Below, piece by piece: positions 10,243 through 21,491 of a DNA stretch of 38,990 nucleotides. The notes beneath the pieces are model-generated. The model was given only the letters and a program-made list of their open reading frames with translations. It had not been told where the DNA came from and ran no database searches. This DNA comes from Spongospora subterranea (taxonomy: Eukaryota > Endomyxa > Phytomyxea > Plasmodiophorida > Plasmodiophoridae), in contig OUQQ01000126.1 of NCBI GenBank assembly GCA_900404475.1, positions 1-38,990 on the forward strand, written 5' to 3'. The stretch's first letter is position 1. Each line of letters starts with the position of its first letter. The position numbers and the translations under genes are program-made.

Positions 10243-10490
10243 CGCCAGCGAATTTCGGGAGACCAAGTGCCATCTTCAAGTTCAGCTGCGTCGAGAATTC
10301 CTTCGATATCCTTGATCGTCACCGGCAATCTGGTGTCCATACTTAGAGCGTTCGATTCATTGTGATGCTCGCTGGATGTAACTTCCGATCTGTGTCGACC
10401 AAATTGCCGATGGCGATCAAGGATACGAGGTCGAAGGAATTCTTGACGCAGCTGGCTTTGAAGATGGAACGTGGCCTGCCAATGATGCCG
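10243..10490. repeat. Imperfect inverted repeat, about 88-nt arms
   Basis: The left arm at about 10253-10341 and the reverse complement of the right arm at about 10392-10482 match at roughly four bases in five. A spacer of about 50 nt separates them. Both arms can encode related peptides in opposite directions (VEGILDAAELEDGTW and VEGILDAAGFEDGTW), which resemble the start of a retrotransposon chromodomain. This is pattern-level evidence only. Confidence 0.6.
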
Positions 10491-10753
10491 ATATCAACGG
10501 AATCCCGTTGGACCATTTCCACCACGCGTCAATGTGCTGACAACTGATAGCCAACTGCCCTTCTATCGCCGTCGGCGCTGATTGTAGTTATTGGGCAAAC
10601 ACCAATAACCCGGGAGTAAAATCTTGATCGATTGCAACACAGGTCTAAACTATAGTTTCATCATCGCTATTTATTATTGTACGTAGAATCGTAGAACGTG
10701 CAGAAAGCGTGGGCCGTGGAGAAAGGTATATCTGGCATTGCCGGGCACGATGG

Positions 10754-13084
10754 TCACTCCATGTTATCACCTCCTTCACTGTCTGACGAATCCCAGTTAC
10801 CTTCGTCCAACGGCTCAATGCGATTCTCCAACGTCATCGATGCCTCGGAATCGTCGACCTCATCGTCCGCTATCGGAATAGCCATCTCCGTCTCTTTTCG
10901 CCTGCAATACCGTCTATGAACCCCCTTGCTTTTGATGGTGTTGATGATCGAGTCGATATCGATTGTTCGCTTGCCCAGCTTCTTCGCAGGACCATCGAAA
11001 ACATCTTCCAGGATTCGGTCAATCTCTCGTCGCGGTATTTTCTTGTCAACTAATCGCAACGCGACCCTAATTTGCTCTGGCGATAGTTTCGCCTCTTTTT
11101 CGCGCCCTATTTCTTCAAGAGCGTGTCTCAGATCTTGATAATATTCGATTATCTCGGTCAAATACTGATCCCTTAACGCTTCGGCAAATGGGCCTTGATC
11201 GCCGTCGCGATTTTCCTCAAACAATTTACCATAGTCAACATGGTTCCCAAACATGGACTCGGCTTCGATTGCTTTGACCAAAAACCTCATCCTGGCCATC
11301 GTCTTCTCTGGGAACTGTTTCAGCAATACCTTAACGAACATCTTCTTGTCTATGAATCCCGCCCTGGCTCCATCCTTTGCAGCACACGCTTCTAACAGCT
11401 TTCCCACCATAGCGGTCTGATCTTCGAATATATCCTCAGACACTTCTCCCCTCAATACCATATCGAATATCTGTATATCGGCGTCATACTGGAACGCCTT
11501 CATGGCCTCAACCAGGCTATAACCCCATTCCTGTAGCGCCGCCGTAGCGCCATGCTTGGTCGACAGATACGTGTAGAAGTAATCGGAGAGTCTCGACCGC
11601 GACCCGCGCTGTCGATCGTAGACCCTCTTCATGTTCCACACTTCTCGTATGATGAGTTCTGTTTGTCGCTTACCGATCTGACGTCGTCGAACCTTGCCTG
11701 ATATTCGCAGATATCGTGGTACCTCGTCTCCTGTTCCCAATCCATCAACGACTTGGGTTTTATCGCCAATGTAGCTCAGCCTAGCAGCCCGATCCGTTTC
11801 AGCCATCTCTTCCCCCAGCATATCTTCCATCTCCAGCATCTTGATCCGTCCCACCTTCTCAGCCAATGTTGTCACCAGCAGGTCCACTGCCATGGTCGTT
11901 GGGATCTCTGTCAGCGTTAGATGTACTCTGTTCGATATTTTCTGCCAGTCTGGCCGAGGTGTTCTCGATCCGTCCTCTGGCACTTCAACGGCCTTCTCCG
12001 TTGGGATTTGCGGCGTCGTTAACGAGACCTGGTTGATGGACATTGTTCTCCTTCTGATTGCTTGCTCAATGGTTGCACTCGGTTTCCTTTGCGATATTAC
12101 GATGGACCCAGTTCGTCTGTTGTTTGAAGCTGACAGTCGTTTAGCTTTGGCAACGCTGTCATCCACGATTTGTTGCAGCGCTTGGTTTGATGCATTGGTC
12201 TTGTTCAACAGCTCCAAAGTCTCCACATTCTCTTTCAGCTGCCGCGAATGCTGCTCCCGAAGATCCGATAATTCCCTCTTCAACACGCTATTCATGACGT
12301 TCAAACGTCGCCCGTGCTGAATATCCTCCTCTAATAGAATAACCGTTTCTCGTGCTGAGGCAATCAGCTCGTTTAATCGAGCAATAGTTGCAGATTGATT
12401 ACGGATTTGGCTATCTTGTTTCCTGATTAAGTTGTGGCTGTCGGCCAATTCGTTCTGCAAATGGTCGATCGTCGATCCCAGAAGCGATTCCGTTTGCCGT
12501 AATTGCCCAATTCGTTCATTGAGCCCTTCGTTCTCAAGGTTAATTCGATTAACGTCGTTCCTATTATGACTCGCCACCTCGTAATACATAAGCCGGCTAT
12601 TCTGATCAAATATTCCACCCTCAACAAAACTGATGATCCGTTCGATCGCGTATTGGAATGGCCCAACCCGTGTGGCAATCTTGGCCAATATACTCAACAT
12701 CGGCCGAAGTATTTCTCGATGTGGTCGGCCACATCCTAGCTCCTTATTATACTGCAAGATGTGTAATAACTCCAGTTCCGCCTCAGTGTGATATGAGCGA
12801 ATATAGCGATGAGGATGCGCGCGATCTGTCATCGCCACCTCAACCGGACCAAGAACGTCGCGCCCTACATCTATTAGCTTTCGGCGTAAATCTAGATGAT
12901 GTCGACGTCTTGGACTAACAGATTCAAGTTTGCGAGTGATTTTACTGCAAATTATCGGGCGAATTGCTACAATGGGCAATTGATCATTGATGATCAGAGG
13001 CAGAACAGGGTTTAGATTGGCTGAATTAGCTGAGTCCATTGGTTTTTGCCTCCGCCATCTGATGTCACTCCCTTCATGATTCAT
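10754..13084 (-). CDS. TSNAXIP1-like coiled-coil protein
   Basis: Single exon of about 776 residues from the ATG at 13084; a later ATG at MTDRAHPHRY is possible. Residues about 90-170 (YIRSYHTEAELELLHILQYN, then REILRPMLSILAKIATRVGPF) resemble the N-terminal domain of translin-associated factor X-interacting protein 1. A long coiled coil of about 150 residues follows. The C-terminal third is helical with YLSTKHGATAALQEWGYSLV and LSPEQIRVALRLVDKKIPRR, and could hold degenerate EF-hand-like helices. The end is acidic and serine-rich. Family knowledge: TSNAXIP1 relatives are found mainly in ciliated or flagellated cells, so I infer an axonemal or basal-body role. The gene is divergent from the TFIIH subunit gene at 13656. 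Confidence 0.6.
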   Translation of the reverse strand: MNHEGSDIRWRRQKPMDSANSANLNPVLPLIINDQLPIVAIRPIICSKITRKLESVSPRRRHHLDLRRKLIDVGRDVLGPVEVAMTDRAHPHRYIRSYHTEAELELLHILQYNKELGCGRPHREILRPMLSILAKIATRVGPFQYAIERIISFVEGGIFDQNSRLMYYEVASHNRNDVNRINLENEGLNERIGQLRQTESLLGSTIDHLQNELADSHNLIRKQDSQIRNQSATIARLNELIASARETVILLEEDIQHGRRLNVMNSVLKRELSDLREQHSRQLKENVETLELLNKTNASNQALQQIVDDSVAKAKRLSASNNRRTGSIVISQRKPSATIEQAIRRRTMSINQVSLTTPQIPTEKAVEVPEDGSRTPRPDWQKISNRVHLTLTEIPTTMAVDLLVTTLAEKVGRIKMLEMEDMLGEEMAETDRAARLSYIGDKTQVVDGLGTGDEVPRYLRISGKVRRRQIGKRQTELIIREVWNMKRVYDRQRGSRSRLSDYFYTYLSTKHGATAALQEWGYSLVEAMKAFQYDADIQIFDMVLRGEVSEDIFEDQTAMVGKLLEACAAKDGARAGFIDKKMFVKVLLKQFPEKTMARMRFLVKAIEAESMFGNHVDYGKLFEENRDGDQGPFAEALRDQYLTEIIEYYQDLRHALEEIGREKEAKLSPEQIRVALRLVDKKIPRREIDRILEDVFDGPAKKLGKRTIDIDSIINTIKSKGVHRRYCRRKETEMAIPIADDEVDDSEASMTLENRIEPLDEGNWDSSDSEGGDNME

Positions 13085-13655
13085 CCCCAATATGATAGAT
13101 ACTAGGATAGGATATCGATTAGACGAGATATTTATGAAGACTTAACAATTGTTGACACACTGACGGTTTCGCACAATGAATGATGGTGCAATCGTCTATT
13201 ATATAAGTGCAGCAATTGTTGACTACAATGACGAGGACAATGAGCGCCAAGAATACGGTGTTTCGAGTGAACGATGGCGCAATCGTCTGGCACAACGATC
13301 CATGATCCAGCATACCATTCCCTGTCTGTGCCAGAGGTACGAGCAATCTGCCAACCAAACGATACCGTCCCTGAGTTGATCACGGAGATGAAACATCACG
13401 TGTTCCGACTCAACAATCGGGAAGTAACACCCTGTAACATGTTCATGTGCGGATAGTGCAGTGATAGTGCACTATGTGTCGTATCCGACTGGGTCCCAGG
13501 GCTCACATGACCTTGGGTAATGATGATACAGCTCCGTGTTCGCCAATCGAAAGGTGGTGGAAATCGCGTGGGGTTATTATACGTATCACATCCCCAGGCA
13601 GGATCGTTCTAGAGAGTGGGGCGTTTTAGCGTCAAGTTGACTTGCCCATAACTTC
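13085..13655. promoter_or_regulatory. Divergent intergenic region
   Basis: About 570 nt separate the two divergent start codons and must contain both promoters. It holds a few imperfect repeats, for example related GATGGTGCAATCGTCT / GATGGCGCAATCGTCT stretches at about 13182 and 13273, and a GTGCAGTGATAGTGCAC near-palindrome at 13456. No coding exon was recognised. Confidence 0.45.
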
Positions 13656-14567
13656 ATGGTTGCTGCACCTGCCTTGGGCGACCCAGATTTGCTAGTCGCC
13701 ATATTAGACTGTAACCCCTTATCATGGTTTTCTGTCAAAGAACGAGCCCCATTATCTTCCACGATTCGCGATCTTCTTATTTTTTTCAATGCATTCAACG
13801 CACTACATGCAGGCAATGAACTGGTTGTGATCGGAGCCGATCCAGTCCAATCTGATTTTATTTATGGTGGAAACCGACCTAGTCAGGTTCTGTCTACCAG
13901 CATAAGAGATCATCTGGCGTCCACACAGAGTATTCCAGGACCATCACAACTTAGTAGTGCCATGTCTTTGGCCATGTGCTATATTCGCATGAAAACACTC
14001 AATATCCCCAAGCTACATGCTCGAATTTTGTTGATACAGCTGGCTCCTGATATTTCCCAGCAATATACCGCTACGATGAACTGTATATTTTCCGCTCAGA
14101 ATCTATCGGTTCCGGTTGATGTGCTGGTATTAGCAGCGGATCATTCGTTATTGCTCCAGCAAGCCGCCCATTTAACCAATGGCGTGTACAATAAAGTTCT
14201 TAACCCGAGCACTGACCTTCTGCCCACCCTGCTCATGTTGTTTCTTCCCGGTGCATTCGACAGAACCGTAATGAGTATGCCGCATCAGCTCCAAGTCGAT
14301 TACCGAGCTACTTGCTTTTGCCATCAACGTGTTCAAGAAACAGGGTTTACGTGCCCAGTTTGTCTTTCTGGTTGGTTCGGCACGCGGCTAGATTTAAAGG
14401 CCTTGTTTTGACTCTGATGCCGTAGTCTTCTGCAAAGCAGAATTAACCTGTTCTACTTGTCATACAAGGTCAGTGGAAAACAAACAATTATTTGCGGCAA
14501 GCATCGGGTTGAACCTTTTTTTAGGTTTCCGAAATTGCCTAGAAAAGCCCGAGCCCCTCCTGTTTGA
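13656..14567 (+). CDS. TFIIH core subunit p34/TFB4
   Basis: Exons 13656-14370, 14426-14468 and 14525-14567, with introns of 55 and 56 nt, give 266 residues. The N-terminal 200 residues are the von Willebrand A-like fold of p34 (DPDLLVAILDCNPLSWF, ARILLIQLAPD, VPVDVLVLA). The C-terminus carries the zinc-binding cysteines CFCHQ, TCPVCLSVFC and CSTCHTR, the last two built across exon joins, followed by a short basic-proline tail (FPKLPRKARAPPV). Family knowledge: with p44 it forms part of the TFIIH core needed for transcription initiation and nucleotide excision repair. The zinc cysteines appear only after splicing, which supports the intron calls. Confidence 0.9.
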
Positions 14568-16020
14568 CGATCTGGCACATTCTAACTTTGTGATTATCTA
14601 CATCGTTTTGTTCATGATATATTATATACGTTTTCCATATCAATGCAATTCGCGCTGCTACCTAACGATGCTGATTACATTGCGTACCATTAGCACATAT
14701 TTAAGGCAATTCTCAAATTTTATATAGTTTTTATACAAATGCTTAGCATTATAAAATGGTCTTGGGAAAGATTTTTCGCATAGATCGAAGTCGGCCTCTA
14801 TCTAATATGAATTCCGTCGTATTGGAAAAACAGGATTGATAAAATAGGCGGTGAGACATCTCCAGAGGGGGCCGCTCGTGATCTTGGTGGCCGAATGTAC
14901 GAGGATAGATAGATTGGCATTGAACTTGTGCACGTTGGGCTGGAGGCTGGATCAGACAGGGTAAGATCGGGAGGCAGTACTGGAGAAGGTAATGGAGACA
15001 ATGGGCGAGTCCTTGGCAGCATCGGCGGGCGGCCGGGCATGTGCCTGATCGACCGGGGCTGTCAACTCGGAAGCCTCTGCAGTCTTAAACCGACGCAATC
15101 GTGATGTGGCTCCTGAATGTATCGAGTGAAAGGGGGTTCAGCCCTGATTAGGTTGGGTAACGAATCAGACCACCCTGATATTTAACGAAATGGCCCTAAG
15201 CCAATATGTGTCTGAACCCCGGATGCGCTAGTCACCCCCTTGCGCACGGCATTTCCTCTCGGCATCAACTGACAGCGCGGTTGCCGGTTAACGCATTTGA
15301 CCAACACTTGACTAAAACGCGGACACAAGGTCGCGGAAACTCCGAGCTGACGGTTGACACTGGTGACCAACGGGCCGCCGGCTGCCATCGCGACCAGGAT
15401 GCAGGTTTTATTGCTGATGTCAACGTCATCCATAAATGTTGCAGGTCTGCAGAGCATTCCGCAACTTGGCGATGATCACGAGTAAATTGTGCTATTGAGA
15501 TGCGATGGAAATTTTCTCTTAGGCTAGATGGGATAAAAACACAGCGTTTGAGACTACAGCGTACTACTCCGCGACTCAGATCGAAATTCCCTTCTGGCTC
15601 TGCGGCTCCGGGCGAGAAAAACCAGGTGACATGATTGCCAAGTAAACAATGAATCAAACGAAATTTGTTCCATCATGCGGACAAACGAGCCATATGGATT
15701 ATGCTGTTGCATTCATCGGCTCGATGCCTTGAAAGAATGCCCAAGGACAGCGTTCGTTGATTGACAGAACGATGAAAAGTTCAAGAACAAATTGACCCCT
15801 CCACGAACGTAGCAGAATGGCGCTCGGCAGCTTGAACATTGAGTTTCGGCGGTGAACGTTCGCATCGCGCCCATTAGACAGAGTTAGACCTTCCGTCAAG
15901 AGGCACACAATGTTCTCAGAGGCGTATAATCTATGTATGTTGTCGTTTGTAGGGTTGAGAGTCGATAAGCAACCACACATAGGAAATAAACAGCACTATT
16001 CGAATAAATTCAAGACTGAT
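14568..16020. other. Region without a recognised gene
   Basis: About 1.45 kb. Modest open stretches occur on both strands, for example minus-strand 15182-15657 and 15699-15980, but none matches a family I know and none forms a convincing spliced gene. It could hold fast-evolving genes or repeat remnants. Confidence 0.4.
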
Positions 16021-16039
16021 GCCTTGACGATATGACCCT

Positions 16040-17253
16040 TTATTTGGAATCTTTGGTTTCTCCTAGCTCCATGCAATCGTCGTCATCATCAACAGACACG
16101 ATGCTGTGGAGTTGTTCATACTTCGCTGGAACGACAGGTTTGGCTGACATTTCGCAATCTCGAACCCAGCCGTACAAAAACGATCCAATTATGACGAGGA
16201 ACAAGCCAAATGCGCCCTCGATCGAGATGGGCTCCCGCAAGAAAATCAGAGCCATTAAACTCTGAAAAGCAGACTTGGCAGTACCGCTGATATTATGGGT
16301 TAATGGACTTGTTGCCTGAATTTGAGCGTATGTCGCAATGTTGATCAAAAAGCCTAGACAACAAGTAAGGCCCTTCATAGCTCTAGAAACCCATCCACCA
16401 ATACTTACCGAATATACCGGTGATGGCTACAAAATTCAGCCAAAACGACAGCGTGTAAACCGCAGGAGTCGAAATAATGACTGGAACTTCGTTGAAGACA
16501 ACGATTAACGGGAGCATGAGGACACTCGCAATGACATTGTTGTAAATCATCAAAGTCCATTTGTTGTTATCCACGGCCGGTAAAACGCGCTTGACATTGA
16601 TAGCATACAGAGACACAAATGCAGACGCGAGAATCCCGAATACAGATCCACGAACAGAGAGCTCTTTCATTGACAGTTCTGCCGATGAGCCGATGATGTA
16701 GCCAGTGATAACAGCGGCAACGGTTGCCAACGCTCTGGTGGAGGTCGATTGTCCCATAAGCAGATACGTGAACGCGACATTAAACACAATGGTCAACGAC
16801 CTGGCGACTTGATAGAAGGATACATTGACGTATTGAAGACACATATTATTGAAGCTGATCATGGCAATAAACGTGACCGTCAACGGTAAGACCTGCAGGG
16901 CAACGTCCGGCCGGATCTTGAACTCGGGGAAAAAGTTGAATGATGGATGGTAGTTTCGTACTCTGCTGAGCGCATAACATCCCAGAACTGCATATACCAA
17001 TTGTGTCCATGTGATAAATATTGGGGCGTTCAACTAACATAGACACAGTCGTCAGAAATCGCTTGATCAGCAATAACGAAACAACTACCCGGTTCATTGA
17101 TTCCTTGTTTAGAAAGACAAGAGCGATGGACACAATCCAGTAGAAACTAACTGCCCAAATAACCGACTGTCTGCGGTTCGATAACGCTGTTGCAGCGGCT
17201 TGCGTCATTGGCGCCGACGGTGTGGTTAAATTACCCTTCAGCGGAATAGACAT
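16040..17253 (-). CDS. GDP-fucose transporter (SLC35C1 type)
   Basis: Exons 17089-17253, 16409-17033 and 16040-16353, with introns of 55 nt each, give 367 residues. About ten membrane helices are visible. The diagnostic segments match SLC35C1: SFYWIVSIALVFLNKE, MISFNNMCLQYVNVSFYQVA, RSLTIVFNVAFTYLL, YNNVIASVLMLPLIV and QATSPLTHNISGTAKSAFQS. Family knowledge: a Golgi antiporter bringing GDP-fucose in exchange for GMP. Its presence implies fucosylated glycans and a GDP-fucose supply pathway elsewhere in the genome. The cytosolic tail contains a run of aspartates (SVDDDDDCMEL). Confidence 0.9.
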
Positions 17254-18023
17254 CTAACGATCTGTCGGCGACGACAAACCGCTTTGACGAGAGTCCGTGA
17301 AACCAGTGAAAGGGGTTGGAAGGGCAAATACAGGTGTAAGCAGGGCAAGCTATCAACCGGCTCGCTGGCTGGAATGACGGAGAGTCCTGACAGTCGTGTT
17401 CGCCACCCACATATATAACCGGTAACCGTAGACTGCATTCCGACTGAAGGCGCCCTGGGGAAACACTGTGGACTGAGGAATGCGCTCTCTCACTGACTAC
17501 CCCCAGTCCACGTTACACCTCGCCCAGCTCCAGTCACGATGTGGCAGGTCACTTCCTGTCCATGAGCTGAGTCGATATATGGAAAGGGGGTTGTACGGCA
17601 CCCCCTCCCAACAACCATTGACTTGGGTCCTTCATTATTTCCAGTAAAAAGATGGCATGGCATTGCAGGTATTTACGGCTCCAAAATAATTAACGCACAA
17701 AGAATGTATTGAGCTTCAAAAAATGACAAGTTCCGGGTAAAACAACAGGCTGTAAATGTGTCATCGGTTTTGCATTGCGTGAGCGAAAGGCTCAAGTCCG
17801 CTCACGCAGTCCGCAGCCAAATTCAGCCACTATTGGCTGGTTGGGCCGTTGGGGTTAGTTGTCAAGGGGTATCGCCAAGAGATATCGTCATGGTAAGGCG
17901 CCAACGAAATCCTAATAGCACATCCACATCATCTGTACTGATTGATTGCATTAACAGCCGCAAAATGAGCATATCGAACTGCACCGAAAGCGTTTTGGAC
18001 GTCAGTTTAATCATGAAGAACGA
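17254..18023. promoter_or_regulatory. Divergent intergenic region between transporter and NSA2
   Basis: It contains the promoters of two divergent genes. No other gene was recognised in it. Confidence 0.4.
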
Positions 18024-18794
18024 ATGTGGGTTTATATTCGTGATTATAATAGCATTATACTTAGTAATGTTCGTCTATTCAGGCGCAAGAAGGAGGCGCG
18101 AAGCATTCACAAACAGTCAGAGTTCTCGCAGAAAGTTCGAGGTTTACGAGCGAAACTACACAATGCCAAGAGGTATAAGGAGAAGGCGGCGATGAAGAAG
18201 ACCATCAACATGCACAACGAACGCAGCAACAAGCAGGCGACAGAAGAGGACCTTCAGGATGGCGCTGTTCCCGCCTACCTGATGGATCGTGAGGGCAATT
18301 CCCGGGCCAAAATCCTCAGTAATACCGTCAAGCAAAAACGGAAAGAGAAGGCCGGCAAGTGGGATGTGCCTATTCCGAAGGTGAGGCCGTTGGCCGATGA
18401 CGAGATGTTCAAGGTTTTACGTTCTGGTAAACGCCAAAAGAAGATGTGGAAGCGCATGGTCACTAAAGTGACGTTCGTTGGACCAACCTTCACCCGCAAG
18501 CCACCTAAATACGAGCGATTCATCCGGCCATCCGCCCTGCGGTTCAAGAAAGCTCACGTTGTCCACCCCGATCTGCAGACCACATTCTTTCTCGATATCC
18601 TTGGCGTCAAGAAGAATCCCCATTCCCCGCTATATTCGTCGTTGGGCGTCATCACCAAGGGCACCATCATCGAGGTGAATGTCAGCGATCTTGGTCTCGT
18701 GACCAATACGGGAAAGGTTGTCTGGGGAAAGTACGCCCAGGTCACGAATAATCCAGAAACAGATGGCTGTATAAACGCGGTCATGCTGGTCTAA
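18024..18794 (+). CDS. NSA2: Ribosome biogenesis protein NSA2
   Basis: Single exon, 256 residues (family about 260). From residue 40 it follows NSA2 closely: [71 protein letters not shown], then [20 protein letters not shown] and [12 protein letters not shown]. Family knowledge: a nucleolar factor on pre-60S particles needed for 27S pre-rRNA processing. I chose the start at 18024 ([10 protein letters not shown]) because it gives the expected length and aligns YIRD with YIE(R/E) of homologues. The canonical N-terminus MPQNEYIE is not present. A frame open from 17758 overlaps the beginning but is a shadow. Confidence 0.93.
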   Translation: MWVYIRDYNSIILSNVRLFRRKKEARSIHKQSEFSQKVRGLRAKLHNAKRYKEKAAMKKTINMHNERSNKQATEEDLQDGAVPAYLMDREGNSRAKILSNTVKQKRKEKAGKWDVPIPKVRPLADDEMFKVLRSGKRQKKMWKRMVTKVTFVGPTFTRKPPKYERFIRPSALRFKKAHVVHPDLQTTFFLDILGVKKNPHSPLYSSLGVITKGTIIEVNVSDLGLVTNTGKVVWGKYAQVTNNPETDGCINAVMLV

Positions 18795-18903
18795 TAAATT
18801 TCTTATCTGTAATACGCACCCGAACGCAATCAGGTTCATCAAAACATCGTCTGTACTTTCCATTGATTACTGCAAAACGTGTTTCTGCTGAATCAAGCGC
18901 TTT

Positions 18904-19990
18904 CTATTTTTTTTTCATACTGTCAACAAATTCGTCAATCGCGGAGGGCCACGCTCCTGTCTCATCATAATTGGAGAAATCGGCAGCAGTTTCTCGTAGA
19001 AAATCATAGCTCTGGATCCACAGATCTTTGTTGAACACGATTGAATCCGACTGCGAAAATTAGGCATGGCATATCAACGGGATGAAAATCGAATTACCTC
19101 AGAGACGAAATTCGTCAAAGGTTCCAGTAGTGCGAGATCTTTGCCTTTGAAGATAATATTCCAGACCGCGAGTGCGATGTCGACGGAGATCGTTCTCTTC
19201 TTGTCATCTTCCTTTAAATAATCAAACAACCTACAGTATGAAACACACATCAGATACGGCTGGAAAGAGGCACACAATTGTCGAGCACCATTTGTAGAAG
19301 GTCCTGAAGTGATTCTCTTGAAGGAACTTTGCTGTTAAGCTTGGCCCAGCTTCGTATTTCATTGCGTTAATATTAGTGCAATTCAATGCTGAAAACCCCT
19401 GAATAAATTCTTGCCTGGTGAGCATTCCCATTCGTTGCGCACCAAGAATCCTGAACAAACGACTGGGTTAACGTCGTTGCTTCTTCTAAATCCCGCGACA
19501 AAAATCTTCCTTACCACATTAATCCAAGCGCATTCCGACCTTCTGGATCACAGCTAATGTCCCTCAGAAACTCCTCAAGATAGGGCGAAACCGACTATGA
19601 ATAAATCAGGCTACCACTGCGACGGCGGCGTTGAATGCATTGACATACGACATTCTTATCGTCCGGGTCCTCGTATTTATCAAACATTCGCGACAGAACC
19701 TTTTCGTCCTCCTTTGAAAGTTTCTGCGGTTCCTAAAAACCAACAAATCGCCTTAGACAAGAACCAATTTGGGAGCAGCTGCGCCAAACAGACTCTTAAC
19801 GAATTATCTTGGAAATAATTGTTCATTGCCAGTTCCAGGTTCCAGTCCACATGTTTGAGGTACGACTTGGCGACCTTCTCCCTAGTAAACACGTCAGTGT
19901 TCCGCCGACCCTGAACCTGATTGTGTTCCTGACTGACGTCGCCTGGCAGACCGATCGGAATTCCTTGAGCTTGTCTTTCTGCGTTGACAT
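18904..19990 (-). CDS. DCN1-like neddylation co-factor
   Basis: At least six exons. The first two (19938-19990, then from 19881) rebuild the N-terminal UBA-like helix bundle, MSTQKDKLKEFRSVCQAT joined to EKVAKSYLKHVDWNLELAMN. Later exons give DEKVLSRMFDKYEDPDDKN, SPYLEEFLRDISCDPEGRNA, MGMLTRQEFIQGFSALNC, SVDIALAVWNIIFKGKDLAL and finally ETAADFSNYDETGAWPSAID before a TAG at 18904. These match the potentiating-neddylation domain. Family knowledge: DCN1 recruits the Nedd8 E2 to cullins and promotes cullin neddylation. An in-frame open stretch continues upstream to 20335, but homology starts at the ATG at 19990. Confidence 0.88.
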
Positions 19991-20378
19991 TCGATCTGCG
20001 GCCACGTTGGGTTCAGGCCGCCTGGGCCAGCACGTCCTTGTATATGGGTCAAGGTCGCCAACGCAATGAGCCCAATCGGGGTGGACAATGTTCCGCCCGC
20101 CCCAACAACAGATGAGCACAACCGGTCCGGACTGACCACGGTTGCACTCTGTCTGGCCAGCCAGGCTGTACTGGCCCCTGGGGCCTGACCAGCCACCCAC
20201 TCGGGGGGACTTAATGTGCGATCTGTTCATCGTCAGGAAGACGACGAGTGCAGTTGCAGAAAGGTTCACGAACGGATATTCGACCCGACTACAGGATTCC
20301 ATTGGACGGCTTGACGACACAAGTCGCAGGAACATTCGCCGATTCTAACGAAAAACACAGCTGCGATCGTGAAGCGAA

Positions 20379-20620
20379 TCATATCAAGAGGCAGTGATGG
20401 GATTTTCTAGCATTTATTAAGTTGTTGGCATTAGTACCCATCAAGCTCCGGCCATGGTAATCGGACACCGCCCTCGTGAGCCCATTGGAATCGATCCATA
20501 AATCAAGGAATCCCCGCAGACCAGCGCCTAGAAAAACACCCAAGTCATTGAGAGGTTTGATGGACTGCAGACGCAGACGCGGCCCCGTGTATATACTGTG
20601 TACACAAGTTGACAGTGCAT
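20379..20620 (-). CDS. Possible small exon, unidentified
   Basis: A minus-strand open stretch encodes GVFLGAGLRGFLDLWIDSNG then SLMGTNANNLINARKSHH. An acceptor-like TTTTTCTAG lies inside it at about 20528. It could be the last exon of a short membrane protein. No start codon or family is evident. Confidence 0.2.
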
Positions 20621-20670
20621 GATCTATTTGAGGGGCTCCGCCACTCCTGTATCGCCAAACTTGGTTTCGA

Positions 20671-21179
20671 ATGATCATTGTCTGGTCGGTCGTCGGAATT
20701 GTTTGTGCCGTGTTGGGCTATATATTCTACGATTTCTGGCAAGCTCTTAAGAAGCGATATTCGCCCCTGATGACGGTGAAGGAGACCTATACATTACCGG
20801 CCGTCCCGCACCAGTATTCGGTCGATGAGCTAGCACAATACAACGGGGAAGGCGGCAATGCCATATTGATCTGTCTCAAAGGCGTTGTCTACGATGTCAC
20901 GTCGCACTCTACGGGCAGACAGTTCTACGGTAAAGGGGCTGGATATTTTGTTTTCGCCGGCAAAGATGCTAGCAGGGCGCTTGCTACAATGGATTTTGCT
21001 CAAGTCGTAAGTTGCTTCTAAATCACTACAAACATTAATTGACTCGTATTTGACTAAAATGTTCAATTTCAAAGGATAATCGCAGCCTGGAAGGATTGAC
21101 AGAAGAGCAAATGCAGACGTTGGACGACTGGAAATTGAAATACGATCAGAAGTATGCTGTCGTGGGATCCGTTCAATAA
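20671..21179 (+). CDS. PGRMC/MAPR-type cytochrome b5-domain protein
   Basis: Exons 20671-21006 and 21075-21179 with a 68-nt intron give 146 residues. An N-terminal membrane anchor (IIVWSVVGIVCAVLGYIFYD) is followed by the heme/steroid-binding cytochrome b5-like domain: YSVDELAQYNG, LKGVVYDVTSHSTGRQFYG, GAGYFVFAGKDASRALATMD, then LDDWKLKYDQKYAVVGSV. These are the MAPR signatures: tyrosine rather than histidine heme ligands and FAGKDASRA. Family knowledge: members bind heme in the ER membrane and support cytochrome P450 or sterol metabolism. The gene is compact and lies between the DCN1 and IMP1 genes. Confidence 0.9.
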
Positions 21180-21260
21180 TTGTTCATAAACGTTATGGGA
21201 TTTTGTGTCTAATTGCCTAATCTCTGACAACGATTCACTGTTTTCCTGGTCTCTGATCAT

Positions 21261-21470
21261 ATGTCAGAGTTCCGCCGACGCTCAAAACACACGACATATA
21301 TTGCTGCGAAATCTGTTTACACATCGCTCGCGTCATTAGCGGATTTCTCTAGGCGCTTTCAAAATGAAATCACATCAACCGATGTTGTGAAAAACCCGTT
21401 TCCGCTAATGAATCCGTCTCTGCACGTTTTGCGAAAGTTCGTCGACAAAAGCTGGTTCTGTATAGGTTAA
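21261..21470 (+). CDS. Small open frame, uncertain
   Basis: A 69-codon ATG-to-stop frame (MSEFRRRSKHTTYIAAKS to WFCIG) lies between the PGRMC-like gene and the IMP1 gene. Its composition looks coding, but no family match is evident and no splicing is needed. It could be a real short gene or chance. Confidence 0.25.
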   Translation: MSEFRRRSKHTTYIAAKSVYTSLASLADFSRRFQNEITSTDVVKNPFPLMNPSLHVLRKFVDKSWFCIG

Positions 21471-21491
21471 AATGACAAAAAACATCGGGGT

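Noticed and set aside
17758..18195. Plus-strand 145-codon frame
   Set aside because: It overlaps the NSA2 start in another frame and has no family signal.
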